Shown piece after piece: positions 53,071-61,756 of a DNA stretch of 64,000 bases. Position 1 is the first letter of the stretch; every line of letters begins with the position of its first letter. The translations under genes and the position numbers were made by a program. Source of the DNA: Microbacterium testaceum StLB037 (GTDB lineage Bacteria > Actinomycetota > Actinomycetes > Actinomycetales > Microbacteriaceae). The notes under the pieces were generated by a model, which searched no databases, was not told the origin of the DNA, and was given only the letters and a program-made list of their open reading frames with translations. The stretch is taken from the NCBI RefSeq assembly GCF_000202635.1, contig NC_015125.1:2108001-2172000 (forward strand). Direction: 5' to 3'.

Positions 53071-54818
53071 GAGGGGGTTCCCTTCTCGGAAGCGGTCGCC
53101 AGGACGTCGGCGACCGCGGCGGTGATGAGCGCGAGCGAGACGGCGCCCGGGTCGGGGGTGCCCACGGCGTGCTCGCCGTGGGTGCGGGCGCGGCCCTTGC
53201 GGGGCAGCAGATCCGCGGTCGCCGAAGCGGCGCGATCCGCCGAGACGGCGGCGGCAGCCCAGGCGGCCGAGAGCGAGGCGCCGCCGTCGACCCCGTGCGC
53301 GAGGGTCGTGGCGAAGGGCACGAGCGCGTCGACGAGGGTCTTGTCGCCCAGCTCGGCCTTGCCGTAGTCGGTGACGGCGCGGGAAGCGGCGGAGACGCCG
53401 GCCGCCACGTCGGCGGCGGTCGGGGTGCCGCTGTCGCCGAGCGCGCGGGCGATCGCCGCGAGGATCACTCCCCACAGGGCTCCCGAGGTGCCGCCCGCGC
53501 GATCGGCCCAGGCATCGGCGGCGCGTTGCATCGTCGTGGCGGCCCCGGCGCCCGCCTCGGCGGCGGCGTCCGCTGCCGCCCGCGCCGCGTGGGCCCCGCG
53601 CTGCATCCCGATGCCGTGATCGCCGTCGCCGGCCACGGCATCCAGTCGTCCCAGCTCATCCACGTGCGCATCGATCGTGTCGGCGATCGCCGCCACCGCG
53701 AGACGGACGGTCTGTGCCGCCGCTCGCGAGGAGTCGTCGGCATCCGGGATCTCGTCGGCGACCGTGACCGTCGCCGCCGGGGCGGCTACGCGATCGGTCG
53801 CGGTGACGGCCCCGCGGCGGTAGGCGGGGGTGTCGACAGGGTGCTCCCACAGTGTGGCGAGCTCGTCGTCGAGCCAGTAGAGGGTCAGCGACGTGCCGGC
53901 CATGTCGAACGAGGTGCAGTACTCGCCCACGTGCGGGTCGACGATCTCGATACCGGCCTCTTCGAGCAACTGGGCGACGCGCCGGTACACGACGAACATC
54001 TCCTCGTACTTGAGCGAGCCGAGCCCGTTCAGGATCGGCACCACACGAGCACCGGACACGGATGCCACCCCGTCGGGGAGTTCGGCCGGGTCGAGGAGGG
54101 CCGCGACGAGCATCTCGGCGAGCCCGTCCGCGGTCGGGACGTCGGTCTCGTCGATTCCCTGTTCTCCGTGGATGCCGAGCCCGACCGCCATGCGGCCCTC
54201 GGCGACGGTGAACAGCGGGTCCTCGGCGCCCGGCAGGGTGCAGCCCGTGAACGCGACGCCGAACGAGCGGGTGCGTTCGTTCGCGAGGGCGGCGACGCGA
54301 GTCACTCCCTCGAGGTCGTCGCCGCGTTCGGCGGCGGCCGCGGCAGCGCGGAAGACCGTGAGATCGCCCGCGATGCCCCTCCGGCGGAGGCGCTCCGCGG
54401 GAGGCGCGGAGGAGATGTCGTCGGTGACGGTGACGGTGCGCGCGTCGATGCCCTCGCGACGCAGGCGCTCCTGGGCCGCGTCGAAGTTGAGGACGTCGCC
54501 GGCATAGTTGCCGTACGTGAAGAACACGCCGCCGCCGTTGTCGGCTGCGCGCGCCGCGCCGTACACCTGCTGCGTCGAGGGCGAGGCGAAGAGGTTGCCC
54601 ATCGCCGCGGCGTGCGCCAGGCCCGGGCCGACCAGGCCGCCGAACGCCGGGTAGTGGCCGGAGCCGCCGCCCACCACGACCGCGACCTGGCCGCGCGGCG
54701 AGGTCGTCGCGCGGGCGACGCCTCCCGGGATGCGGCGGACGTAGCGGCCGTTGGCGGCCACGAAACCGTCGATCATCTCGTCGGCGAACGCCGCGGGCTC
54801 GTTCCAGAGTCGGGTCAT
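53067..54818 (-). CDS. dihydroxyacetone-kinase family protein, probable L-erythrulose kinase
   Basis: ATP-dependent ketose kinase of 583 residues with DhaK and DhaL domains joined. DhaK (1-335): GGGSGHYP at 50-57 and the His that binds the keto group covalently, His217, in GLGIHGEQG. DhaL (from about 385): the metal-binding [10 protein letters not shown] and [10 protein letters not shown]. This single-chain form resembles LerK, which phosphorylates L-erythrulose at O1, as well as ordinary dihydroxyacetone kinase; the two erythrulose-phosphate isomerase genes directly downstream favour L-erythrulose. The open frame runs further upstream through the transporter gene, but the real start is the ATG at 54818, overlapping the transporter stop. 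Confidence 0.85.
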   Translation of the reverse strand: MTRLWNEPAAFADEMIDGFVAANGRYVRRIPGGVARATTSPRGQVAVVVGGGSGHYPAFGGLVGPGLAHAAAMGNLFASPSTQQVYGAARAADNGGGVFFTYGNYAGDVLNFDAAQERLRREGIDARTVTVTDDISSAPPAERLRRRGIAGDLTVFRAAAAAAERGDDLEGVTRVAALANERTRSFGVAFTGCTLPGAEDPLFTVAEGRMAVGLGIHGEQGIDETDVPTADGLAEMLVAALLDPAELPDGVASVSGARVVPILNGLGSLKYEEMFVVYRRVAQLLEEAGIEIVDPHVGEYCTSFDMAGTSLTLYWLDDELATLWEHPVDTPAYRRGAVTATDRVAAPAATVTVADEIPDADDSSRAAAQTVRLAVAAIADTIDAHVDELGRLDAVAGDGDHGIGMQRGAHAARAAADAAAEAGAGAATTMQRAADAWADRAGGTSGALWGVILAAIARALGDSGTPTAADVAAGVSAASRAVTDYGKAELGDKTLVDALVPFATTLAHGVDGGASLSAAWAAAAVSADRAASATADLLPRKGRARTHGEHAVGTPDPGAVSLALITAAVADVLATASEKGTPS

Positions 54819-56185
54819 CGGGCCGGCTCCTCGACCTCGGCCGGTTCGGGTGTCGCCGCGCGGGCGGATGTCGTCCGGCGGGCGAGGACGATCATGAGGA
54901 TCGCGGAGACCAGCATCACAGCGCCGACGATGAACATCGGAACCTCGTAGCCGCCCGTCCAATCGTGCACGGCGCCGGTGACGTACGGGGCGCTGAAGCC
55001 GGCGAGGTTGCCGATCGTGTTGATGAGGGCGACGCCCGCCGCCGCCGCAGCGCCCGTGAGGAACTTCGTGGGCAGCGTCCAGAAGTTCGGCAGCGCGGCG
55101 AAGATCGCCATCGCGGTCAGCGTGATCACAGCGATCGTCAGGGCGGGTGAGCCCGCGAACAGGGCCAGCGGGATGCTGACCGCGCCCACCAACGCGGGGA
55201 CCACGATGTGCCACGTGCGCAGGCCTCGACGCGAGGCGTCGCGCGACCAGAAGTACATCGCGATCGCCGCCGGGACGTAGGGGATCGCGGTGATGAGGCC
55301 CTTCTGGAACACGTCGAAGGTGGCTCCGGTCTGCTCCTGGAACCCGTTGATGATCGTGGGGAGGAAGAACGCGAGGGCGTAGAGACCGTAGATGAAGCCG
55401 AAGTAGATGAACGACAGCATCCAGACGCGTCCGCTGCGGAAGGCGAAGCGCGCGGAGACGTGCTTCTGGCTCGCTGCGGTCGCGGCCGACTCCTTCGCGA
55501 GGGCGGCGGTCAGCCACTCCTTCTCGTCGGCGGCGAGCCAGCCCGCGTCGGCGGGCTTGTCCTTCAGGTAGAACCACGCGATGACGCCGATGACGATCGC
55601 GGGGATCGCGACGCCGAAGAACATGAAGCGCCACCCCTCGAGGCCGAAGAACATTCCGTGCTGCTGGATGAGGGCGCCGGCGAGGGGTGCACCGATCACG
55701 GTCGTGAGCGGCTGGGCGAGGTAGAAGAGCATCAGGATGCGACCGCGGTGCGCCGCGGGGACCCAGAGGCTGAGGAAGAGGATCGCTCCGGGGAAGAACC
55801 CGGCCTCTGCGACACCCAGGAGGAAGCGCAGGACCACCAGCTGCTCGAAGTTCTGCACCCAGGTGAACAGCAGGGCGACGATGCCCCAGGTCACCATGAT
55901 CCTGGCGAGCCAGCGGCGGGCGCCGAAGCGGTGCAGGGCGAGGTTGGAGGGCACCTCGAGCAGGATGTAGCCGACGAAGAAGACGCCGGAGGCGAAGCCG
56001 AACTGCGCGGCGCTCAGGGCGAGATCGTCGTTCATCCCGTTCGGGGCGGCGAAGCCGATCGCGGTGCGGTCGAGGTAGTTGATGAAGAACATCAGGGCGA
56101 CGAAGGGGACCAGCCGCCACGCCACCTTGCGAATGGCGCGGCGCGCGACGTCGGGTTCCGCCGCACGAGGGTGAGAGGTGTCCAC
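54815..56185 (-). CDS. MFS transporter, ACS (organic acid) family
   Basis: Membrane importer of 456 residues with 12 helices. The helix 1 motif FFINYLDRTAIGFAAPNGMNDD is the signature of the anion:cation symporter family, which takes up sugar acids and other organic anions. That suits D-apionate, which is an acid. It is the first gene of the minus-strand operon. I choose the GTG at 56185, which has GGAG seven bases upstream; an in-frame ATG at 56227 abuts the operator and has no ribosome site. The last bases overlap the kinase gene start. Confidence 0.87.
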   Translation of the reverse strand: MDTSHPRAAEPDVARRAIRKVAWRLVPFVALMFFINYLDRTAIGFAAPNGMNDDLALSAAQFGFASGVFFVGYILLEVPSNLALHRFGARRWLARIMVTWGIVALLFTWVQNFEQLVVLRFLLGVAEAGFFPGAILFLSLWVPAAHRGRILMLFYLAQPLTTVIGAPLAGALIQQHGMFFGLEGWRFMFFGVAIPAIVIGVIAWFYLKDKPADAGWLAADEKEWLTAALAKESAATAASQKHVSARFAFRSGRVWMLSFIYFGFIYGLYALAFFLPTIINGFQEQTGATFDVFQKGLITAIPYVPAAIAMYFWSRDASRRGLRTWHIVVPALVGAVSIPLALFAGSPALTIAVITLTAMAIFAALPNFWTLPTKFLTGAAAAAGVALINTIGNLAGFSAPYVTGAVHDWTGGYEVPMFIVGAVMLVSAILMIVLARRTTSARAATPEPAEVEEPAR

Positions 56186-56227
56186 GATGACTCCGTTCGA
56201 TGAGGGCGCTTCGGCGCGCACGTCCAT

Positions 56228-56249
56228 ATTGGCCAACCGGTTGACCAAT
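56228..56249. promoter_or_regulatory. GntR operator of the apionate operon
   Basis: 22-bp near-perfect palindrome centred on CCGG (left half ATTGGCCAACC, right half GGTTGACCAAT; one mismatch). It lies in the 101-bp gap between the divergent ACS transporter and GntR genes. It contains TTGGCCAA and TTGACCAA-type half sites as expected for FadR-type GntR proteins. Confidence 0.75.
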
Positions 56250-56286
56250 TGCAAGCGCGACGACGGCGCCACGCTAGGTTGAGGGG

Positions 56287-57015
56287 GTGCCCGCCTATCC
56301 CGCCGACCGCAGCCACGAGATCGCGGCCGCGCTCGAGGCCCTCCCCGCGGGCTCTCCGGTCAGCGAGGTCGCACGGCGACTGCTCGACCTCTTCACCACC
56401 GGCTCGATCGCGCCCGGAACACGTCTGCCCGCCGAACGCGCGCTCTCCACGACGCTCGGCGTCGGCCGCTCGGCCGTCCGCGAGGCGCTCGCCGCCCTCG
56501 AGATCCTCGGGATCGTCGACGTCCGCCCCGGGTCGGGCACGTACCTGCGCGGCACCGCGAGCTCCCTGCTCCCGCAGACGCTGCGCTGGGGACTGCTCCT
56601 CGGCGACACCGACACCGCCGAGCTCCTCGACCTTCGCGCGGGGCTCGAGATCTACGTCGCCCGCCTGGCCGCCGAGCGCGCGGACGCCGTCGCGAACGAA
56701 CGCCTCGCGGCCACGCTCGCCGACATGACGCGGTCGCAGGGCGACCTTCGCGCGTTCGCCCGCGCCGACCTCGCCTTCCACGACGCCCTCGGCCACGCCG
56801 CCGGCAACACCCTGCTCGTCGATCAGCTCAACGTCGTCCGCTCGCTCCTGCAGGTCTACGCCGACCGCGCGGTCCAGAGCGCCGACGACGCGACCCGGGC
56901 CATCGCCGAGCACGACGCCGTGCACCGGGCGATCCAGGCACGCGACGCCGACGCCGCGGCATCCGCGATGGCCGTCCACATGGCGACGGCGTCGGCTCGT
57001 CTCGTCGGGGAGTGA
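56287..57015 (+). CDS. GntR family regulator, FadR/FCD type
   Basis: Regulator of 242 residues. The winged helix-turn-helix (LFTTGSIAPGTRLPAERALST, then VGRSAVREALAALEILGIVDV, about 30-85) is followed by an FCD effector domain. Visible metal/ligand residues are DLRAGLEIYVARLAAERA, FARADLAFHDALGHAAGN and EHDAVHRAIQARD. FCD regulators sense organic acids, often sugar acids, fitting a D-apionate inducer. It starts with GTG at 56287, divergent from the operon it probably represses through the palindrome at 56228-56249. Confidence 0.9.
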   Translation: MPAYPADRSHEIAAALEALPAGSPVSEVARRLLDLFTTGSIAPGTRLPAERALSTTLGVGRSAVREALAALEILGIVDVRPGSGTYLRGTASSLLPQTLRWGLLLGDTDTAELLDLRAGLEIYVARLAAERADAVANERLAATLADMTRSQGDLRAFARADLAFHDALGHAAGNTLLVDQLNVVRSLLQVYADRAVQSADDATRAIAEHDAVHRAIQARDADAAASAMAVHMATASARLVGE

Positions 57016-57053
57016 TCGCGGGGTTGTGCGTTCCCAGAAGACGTCGTCTCTCT

Positions 57054-57083
57054 TTTTATGAGATAGTGCCCTAAGTCATAAAA
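57054..57083. promoter_or_regulatory. AT-rich promoter region with inverted repeat before the fic gene
   Basis: TTTTATGA (57054-57061) and TCATAAAA (57076-57083) form a perfect inverted repeat with a 14-base centre. A further related copy, TTATGAGTTA, lies at 57097-57106 across the start codon; TTATGAGATA is at 57056-57065. The region is strikingly AT-rich for this sequence. Confidence 0.6.
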
Positions 57084-57098
57084 GCTGGGGGATTTCTT

Positions 57099-58289
57099 AT
57101 GAGTTATGGCGAACGGCCGCTCCCCGGCCCCTCCTGGCCGGCGGTGGACGCCGAGACGCGGATCGGGATTCGGGCTGCCCGCGCGGGTCACGCGAGGGTC
57201 GCGTACGACGCATCCGTGCCGCCGATGATCGCCTCACGGCACCCCGTCCTGCTCCCCGAGGTCGCGGCTGACGCGGACGAGGCAGCTGCGGAACTCGCAC
57301 GATTCGATGCGGAGCTCGGCGGCAGGGTCGCCGGCTTCGCCCCTGTTCTCCTTCGCTCGGAAGCCGCGTCCTCCTCGCAGATCGAGAACCTCACAGCCTC
57401 AGCGCGCGCGATCTTCTCCGCCGAACTCGGAGCGAAGGGATCCCGGAACGCCGAGCTGATCGCCGCGAACACGCGCTCCCTGCAGGCGGCTCTCGGGCTC
57501 GCGGAGCAGATCACGCCCGCCACCATCGCGGCGATGCACCGGGTTCTGATGGAATCGCAGCCGCGACACACCCCCGGCGAGTACCGAGGCGAGCAGGTCT
57601 GGATCGGGACGCGAGGCGACTCGCCCGTCGGTGCCGAGTTCGTCCCACCCCATCACGAACGCGTCGCGCCCCTCATCGACGACCTCGCGGAGTTCGCGGT
57701 GCGCTGGGACGTGCCGTCGCTCACCTCTGTCGCGATCGCTCACGCGCAGTTCGAGACCATCCACCCCTATACCGATGGCAACGGTCGAACGGGGCGAGCC
57801 CTCGCGCAGTCGATGCTCCGCTACCGCGGCGTCACAAGGAACGTCGCCGTCCCTGTGTCGGCGGGCCTCCTCGCGGATGTCGACGGCTATCACGCCGCGC
57901 TGACCGCGTACCGCGCGGGAGACCCCAACCCCATCGTCCGCGCCTTCGCTGCCGCGGCTTTCCGCGCGGTGTCCAACAGTCGAGAGCTCGTCTCCGACAT
58001 CGACGCGATACGCGCGTCGTGGAACAGTCGGCTGACCGTCCGCCGTGACTCGAGCGCCTGGAGACTCCTCGACATCTTCTTGTCCCGACCCGTTCTCGAC
58101 TCGGCGACCGCCGCCCGGGAGCTCGGGGTCGCTCAACCCAACGTGTATCCGCCCTTGAAGGCCCTCGTCGACGCCGGGATCGTCCGCTCGAAAGCCGAGC
58201 ACAAGCTGGGCCCCTTCTGGCGAAGCGAGGAGATTCTGGACGCTGTCGACGCGTTCGCCGCGAGGGCGGGGCGTCGCCAGCGGGGGTGA
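57099..58289 (+). CDS. Fic family protein, autoinhibited type
   Basis: Fic-domain protein of 396 residues that would transfer AMP (or another NMP) to a target protein. The catalytic loop HPYTDGNGRTGR starts at His222. An N-terminal inhibitory motif of the [S/T]xxxE[G/N] class is present as SSQIEN at 92-97, so the enzyme carries its own brake (class II). The C-terminal 90 residues form a winged-helix domain (SATAARELGVAQPNVYPPLKAL), which may bind DNA and autoregulate through the repeats in the promoter. Single gene with an AT-rich leader, suggesting a recent arrival. A toxin-like, stress or self-regulating role is possible. Confidence 0.9.
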   Translation: MSYGERPLPGPSWPAVDAETRIGIRAARAGHARVAYDASVPPMIASRHPVLLPEVAADADEAAAELARFDAELGGRVAGFAPVLLRSEAASSSQIENLTASARAIFSAELGAKGSRNAELIAANTRSLQAALGLAEQITPATIAAMHRVLMESQPRHTPGEYRGEQVWIGTRGDSPVGAEFVPPHHERVAPLIDDLAEFAVRWDVPSLTSVAIAHAQFETIHPYTDGNGRTGRALAQSMLRYRGVTRNVAVPVSAGLLADVDGYHAALTAYRAGDPNPIVRAFAAAAFRAVSNSRELVSDIDAIRASWNSRLTVRRDSSAWRLLDIFLSRPVLDSATAARELGVAQPNVYPPLKALVDAGIVRSKAEHKLGPFWRSEEILDAVDAFAARAGRRQRG

Positions 58290-58402
58290 GTGGCGTCGCT
58301 CGCCACGAACGACTCCCTCGCGCGCATCGCGCGATTCCACGAGCGACACGATGTCCGTTCGGGTCGAGATCGTCGACGCGGGACGGTCTCCGTCGAAGAT
58401 CT

Positions 58403-59431
58403 TTACGCGGTCTCGCGCTGCCGTGGGGGGGCGGCGCTGCTCTCGCGCACGACGAGGGTCGGGGTGACGGCGGAGTCCGCGGGATGCCGGTTCTCCGTCA
58501 GCCACTCCTCGAGCAGCCCGAACGTCCGCCGGCCCAGATCGACGAAGTCCTGTCGCACGGTCGTCAGGGCCGGCATCCACATCCGTGCGAACGGTTGATC
58601 GTCGAAGCCGACGATGCTGATGTCCTGGGGAACCCGACGGCCGACCTCTTGGAAGGCGCGCGCGGCACCGATCGCGAGCTCGTCGTTGCCGCAGAGGAGA
58701 GCGGTGATGCTCGGGTCGCCGGTGAGCTTCTGCGCCGAGTCGTATCCCGAGGTGGGGGAGTAGCTGGCCTGCACGACCGGGGGGATGGGGGCGTCGGCTT
58801 CCTGCAGGGCCTTCCTCCACCCCCAGGCGCGTCCGCTCCGCGGCTTCGTCGCGGGGATGGCGAGGTGGTGCACCGTCGTGTGTCCGAGGGACAGGAGATA
58901 ACGGGTGGCCTCGTAGCCGCCGGCGGCATCGTCGAGGAACGCGTGCGGGGTCTCACCTGACGCGCGGCGTGCACCCGCCGCCGCGACGACGGGGAGCGTG
59001 GACGGGAGGGCGGCGAGGGTTGCGACGCCGACCTTGTCGAACTCGATCACGATCGCGCCCGCCAGGGGATGCGAGAGTGCGTTGTTCACCGATCGAGCGA
59101 TGTCGTCGGGGTCCCCGGACTCGACGACGGCGATGACGACCACGTATCCCGCTGCGCGGGCCGCCTCTTCGATCCCTTGCAGTGTTGCGGCGTATCCGTA
59201 CCGGATCGTGTTCCGCGCGAAGACGGCCACGGTGGACCGGCGCCCACTGACGAGGGACTGCGCCGCGGCGTTGGGGCGATAGCCGAGCTCAGCGACAGCG
59301 GCCTCGACTTTGACCCGCAGCTCGTCGCTCACGCGGACGCGGCCCGAGAGCACGCGCGAAACCGTGGAGAGGCTGACCCCTGCCTTGGTGGCGACGTCGA
59401 CGATCCCCGGGACGTGGCGATCGAGAGGCAT
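58403..59431 (-). CDS. LacI family regulator of the alpha-galactosidase operon
   Basis: Repressor of 342 residues with helix-turn-helix IVDVATKAGVSLSTVSRVLS (10-29), hinge RPNAAAQSLVSGRRS and a sugar-sensing domain. It is divergent from the GH36 alpha-galactosidase/ABC importer operon. Three related sites with core ACCAACGTT lie in the 135-bp gap, one close to its own start, so it should repress both directions. The likely inducer is galactose, melibiose or a raffinose-type sugar. Confidence 0.9.
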   Translation of the reverse strand: MPLDRHVPGIVDVATKAGVSLSTVSRVLSGRVRVSDELRVKVEAAVAELGYRPNAAAQSLVSGRRSTVAVFARNTIRYGYAATLQGIEEAARAAGYVVVIAVVESGDPDDIARSVNNALSHPLAGAIVIEFDKVGVATLAALPSTLPVVAAAGARRASGETPHAFLDDAAGGYEATRYLLSLGHTTVHHLAIPATKPRSGRAWGWRKALQEADAPIPPVVQASYSPTSGYDSAQKLTGDPSITALLCGNDELAIGAARAFQEVGRRVPQDISIVGFDDQPFARMWMPALTTVRQDFVDLGRRTFGLLEEWLTENRHPADSAVTPTLVVRESSAAPPRQRETA

Positions 59432-59444
59432 CCGGCCAGCCTAA

Positions 59445-59532
59445 TGACCAACGTTCATCTTTCGGACGTCCTTTTCTCTGACCAACGTTTGCAGAGCGGT
59501 GTCACCCGTGCTAGCTTGACCAACGTTTGCAG
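59445..59532 (+). promoter_or_regulatory. promoter and triple LacI operators of the GH36 operon
   Basis: Candidate promoter TTGCAG (59489-59494), 17 bp, TAGCTT (59512-59517). TGACCAACGTTTGCAG occurs at 59479-59494, covering the -35, and at 59517-59532, covering the start point; spacing 38 bp. A partial third copy, TGACCAACGTTCAT (59445-59458), lies 14 bases from the regulator's ATG. Confidence 0.75.
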
Positions 59533-59566
59533 GCCCGATGTCGGGTCAGGAAAGGCGAAGAAGCTT

Positions 59567-61756
59567 TTGACCACTCAGGTGATTTCCGAGCTCTCCGGTG
59601 CGGTCGACGCCCCGTGGGACTCCGTCGTCGCACTTCGGGCCGGTGGGGTGTCCCTCATTCTCGGCCTCCCCGACGACGCCCTCCCTTTCGTCATCCACTG
59701 GGGTGCGGATGCGGGTGCCCTGGATGCCAAAGAGCTCCGCGAGCTCGCCACCCACGCGTTGCCGCCCCTCGCGACCAACGGTGTCGACAGCAGCGTCGTC
59801 GCCTCGGTGCTGCCCGAGAACTCCCGCGGATGGACCGGAACGACCGGCCTGGCCGGGCACCGTTCGGGAAAGGCCTGGTCGACGAGGTTCGTTCCGGTCG
59901 CCGTCGAGGTCGCCGAGCAGGACGGGCAGGGCGGGTCCGTCGCGGTCCGCGCGATCGATGTCGACGCCGACCTCACCCTCGACCTGTCGATAGCCCTCCT
60001 TCCGAGCGGGCTCGCCCGCCTCTCCGCGGCGCTCACCAACACCGGCGAGAGCACCTACACGCTCGACGGACTGCAGCTGGCCCTGCCCGTGCCGACCCGG
60101 GCGGACGTCCTGTTCGACCTGGCCGGGCGCTGGGGCAAGGAGAAGGTCCCCCAGTGGCGCGAGTTCACGGTGGGCACGCACCTGCGCGAGGGGCGTCACG
60201 GACGCACCGGAGCGGATGCGGCGACGATCCTGACCGCGGGAACGGCCGATCTCGACTTCGGTCAGGGCGAGGCGTGGGGCCTGCACGTCGCCTTCAGCGG
60301 AAACCACCGCACGCTCGCCGAACGGGCGTTCTCCGGCGAGCGCCTTCTGCTCGGCGGAGAACTCCTCCTCCCCGGCGAGATCCAGCTCGGCCCCGGGGAG
60401 GGCTACGCGACGCCCGACGTCTTCGCCGCGTACGGCGCCGGCCTGGACGACGTGGCCGCGCGGTTCCACTCGTACCTCCGCGCCCGGCCCGGCCACCCCC
60501 GCACCGTGCGCCCCGTCGTGATGAACGTCTGGGAGGCCGTCTACTTCGACCACGACCTGACCCGGCTCCTCGAACTCGCGGATGCCGCGCAGCGCGTCGG
60601 TGTCGAGCGGTTCGTCCTGGACGACGGGTGGTTCGGATCCCGCCGCGACGACACCTCGGGCCTGGGGGACTGGATCATCGCCGAGGACGTCTGGGGAGGG
60701 GGGCGATTCCGTGCCCTCGTCGACGGCGTGAAGCAGCGGGGGATGCAGTTCGGCCTGTGGTTCGAGCCCGAGATGGTGAACGTGGCGTCGGAACTCGCGG
60801 CATCCCATCCCGAATGGCTGCTGCAGGTACCCGGTCGCCTGCCCATCGAGTTCCGCCACCAGCAGGTGCTCGACCTGTCGCACCCGGGCGCGTTCGCGCA
60901 CGTCGAGCGGCAGATCGTCTCCCTTGTGCGGGAGTACGGCATCGACTACATCAAGTGGGACCACAACCGGGACCTGATGGATGCCGGCTCCACGCGCACC
61001 GGGCGGGCGGGCGTGCACGAGCAGACTCTCGCGACGTACCGACTCCTCGACGCGATCCGCGCGGCCTGTCCGGGGCTGGAGATCGAGTCCTGCTCCTCGG
61101 GCGGTGCCCGCGTCGACCTGGAGATCCTGAACCACACCGACCGCGTGTGGGCGTCCGACTGCATCGATGCGCGTGAGCGCCAGCAGATCCAGCGCTGGAC
61201 GGCCCAGCTGCTGCCCCCGGAGCTCGTGGGAAGCCATGTCGGTGCCGAACGAGCGCACACCACCCGGCGCCAGTTCGACCTGGACTTCCGGGCGGCCACG
61301 GCGCTGTTCGGACACTTCGGAATCGAGTGGGATCTCACCGCCGCCTCTCCCGAGGATCTCGCCCGTCTCGCGGAGTGGGTCGACTACTACAAAGCCGTGC
61401 GGTCGCTGATCCACACCGGCACGATCATCCGGCGCACGCTGGAGAGCGGCGACCTGTGGCTGCACGGCAGCGTCAGCCCGGATCGGGGACGAGCCCTGTA
61501 CGCCCTGACCCTCCGGGAACGGCACGTGACGTGGCCGGCCGGACGCGTGCAGTTGCCCGGTCTGAACCCCCTCGCGCAGTACCGGGTCACGGTCGCCGGC
61601 CCCGGTGCCGACGCCCCCTACGACCCCCGGGTCCATCCTTCCTGGTACCGCACCGGCACCGTCCTCGCGGGATCCGCGCTCAGCGAGGTGGGACTGCACA
61701 TCCCCGCCCTCGACCCCGACACCACCGTTCTCCTCGACGTGGAGGCTCTCGCGTGA
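59567..61756 (+). CDS. alpha-galactosidase, GH36
   Basis: Cytoplasmic retaining alpha-galactosidase of 729 residues, the usual GH36 length. N-terminal beta-supersandwich, then the catalytic (beta/alpha)8 barrel from about 310 to 640 and a C-terminal beta domain. The barrel carries FVLDDGWFGSRRDDTSGLGDW, the nucleophile Asp465 in YIKWDHNRD and the acid/base Asp531 in SDCIDARERQ. I propose the TTG at 59567 (GAAGAAG just upstream, family length) as start; a GTG at 59579 is the alternative. The stop overlaps the permease start (GTGA). It hydrolyses sugars of the melibiose/raffinose type brought in by the ABC importer that follows. Confidence 0.9.
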   Translation: MTTQVISELSGAVDAPWDSVVALRAGGVSLILGLPDDALPFVIHWGADAGALDAKELRELATHALPPLATNGVDSSVVASVLPENSRGWTGTTGLAGHRSGKAWSTRFVPVAVEVAEQDGQGGSVAVRAIDVDADLTLDLSIALLPSGLARLSAALTNTGESTYTLDGLQLALPVPTRADVLFDLAGRWGKEKVPQWREFTVGTHLREGRHGRTGADAATILTAGTADLDFGQGEAWGLHVAFSGNHRTLAERAFSGERLLLGGELLLPGEIQLGPGEGYATPDVFAAYGAGLDDVAARFHSYLRARPGHPRTVRPVVMNVWEAVYFDHDLTRLLELADAAQRVGVERFVLDDGWFGSRRDDTSGLGDWIIAEDVWGGGRFRALVDGVKQRGMQFGLWFEPEMVNVASELAASHPEWLLQVPGRLPIEFRHQQVLDLSHPGAFAHVERQIVSLVREYGIDYIKWDHNRDLMDAGSTRTGRAGVHEQTLATYRLLDAIRAACPGLEIESCSSGGARVDLEILNHTDRVWASDCIDARERQQIQRWTAQLLPPELVGSHVGAERAHTTRRQFDLDFRAATALFGHFGIEWDLTAASPEDLARLAEWVDYYKAVRSLIHTGTIIRRTLESGDLWLHGSVSPDRGRALYALTLRERHVTWPAGRVQLPGLNPLAQYRVTVAGPGADAPYDPRVHPSWYRTGTVLAGSALSEVGLHIPALDPDTTVLLDVEALA

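Noticed and set aside
53067..56120. 1,017-codon frame that would fuse the kinase to an upstream region
   Set aside because: The part above 54818 is an out-of-frame reading of the ACS transporter gene. Kinase homology begins at the ATG at 54818.
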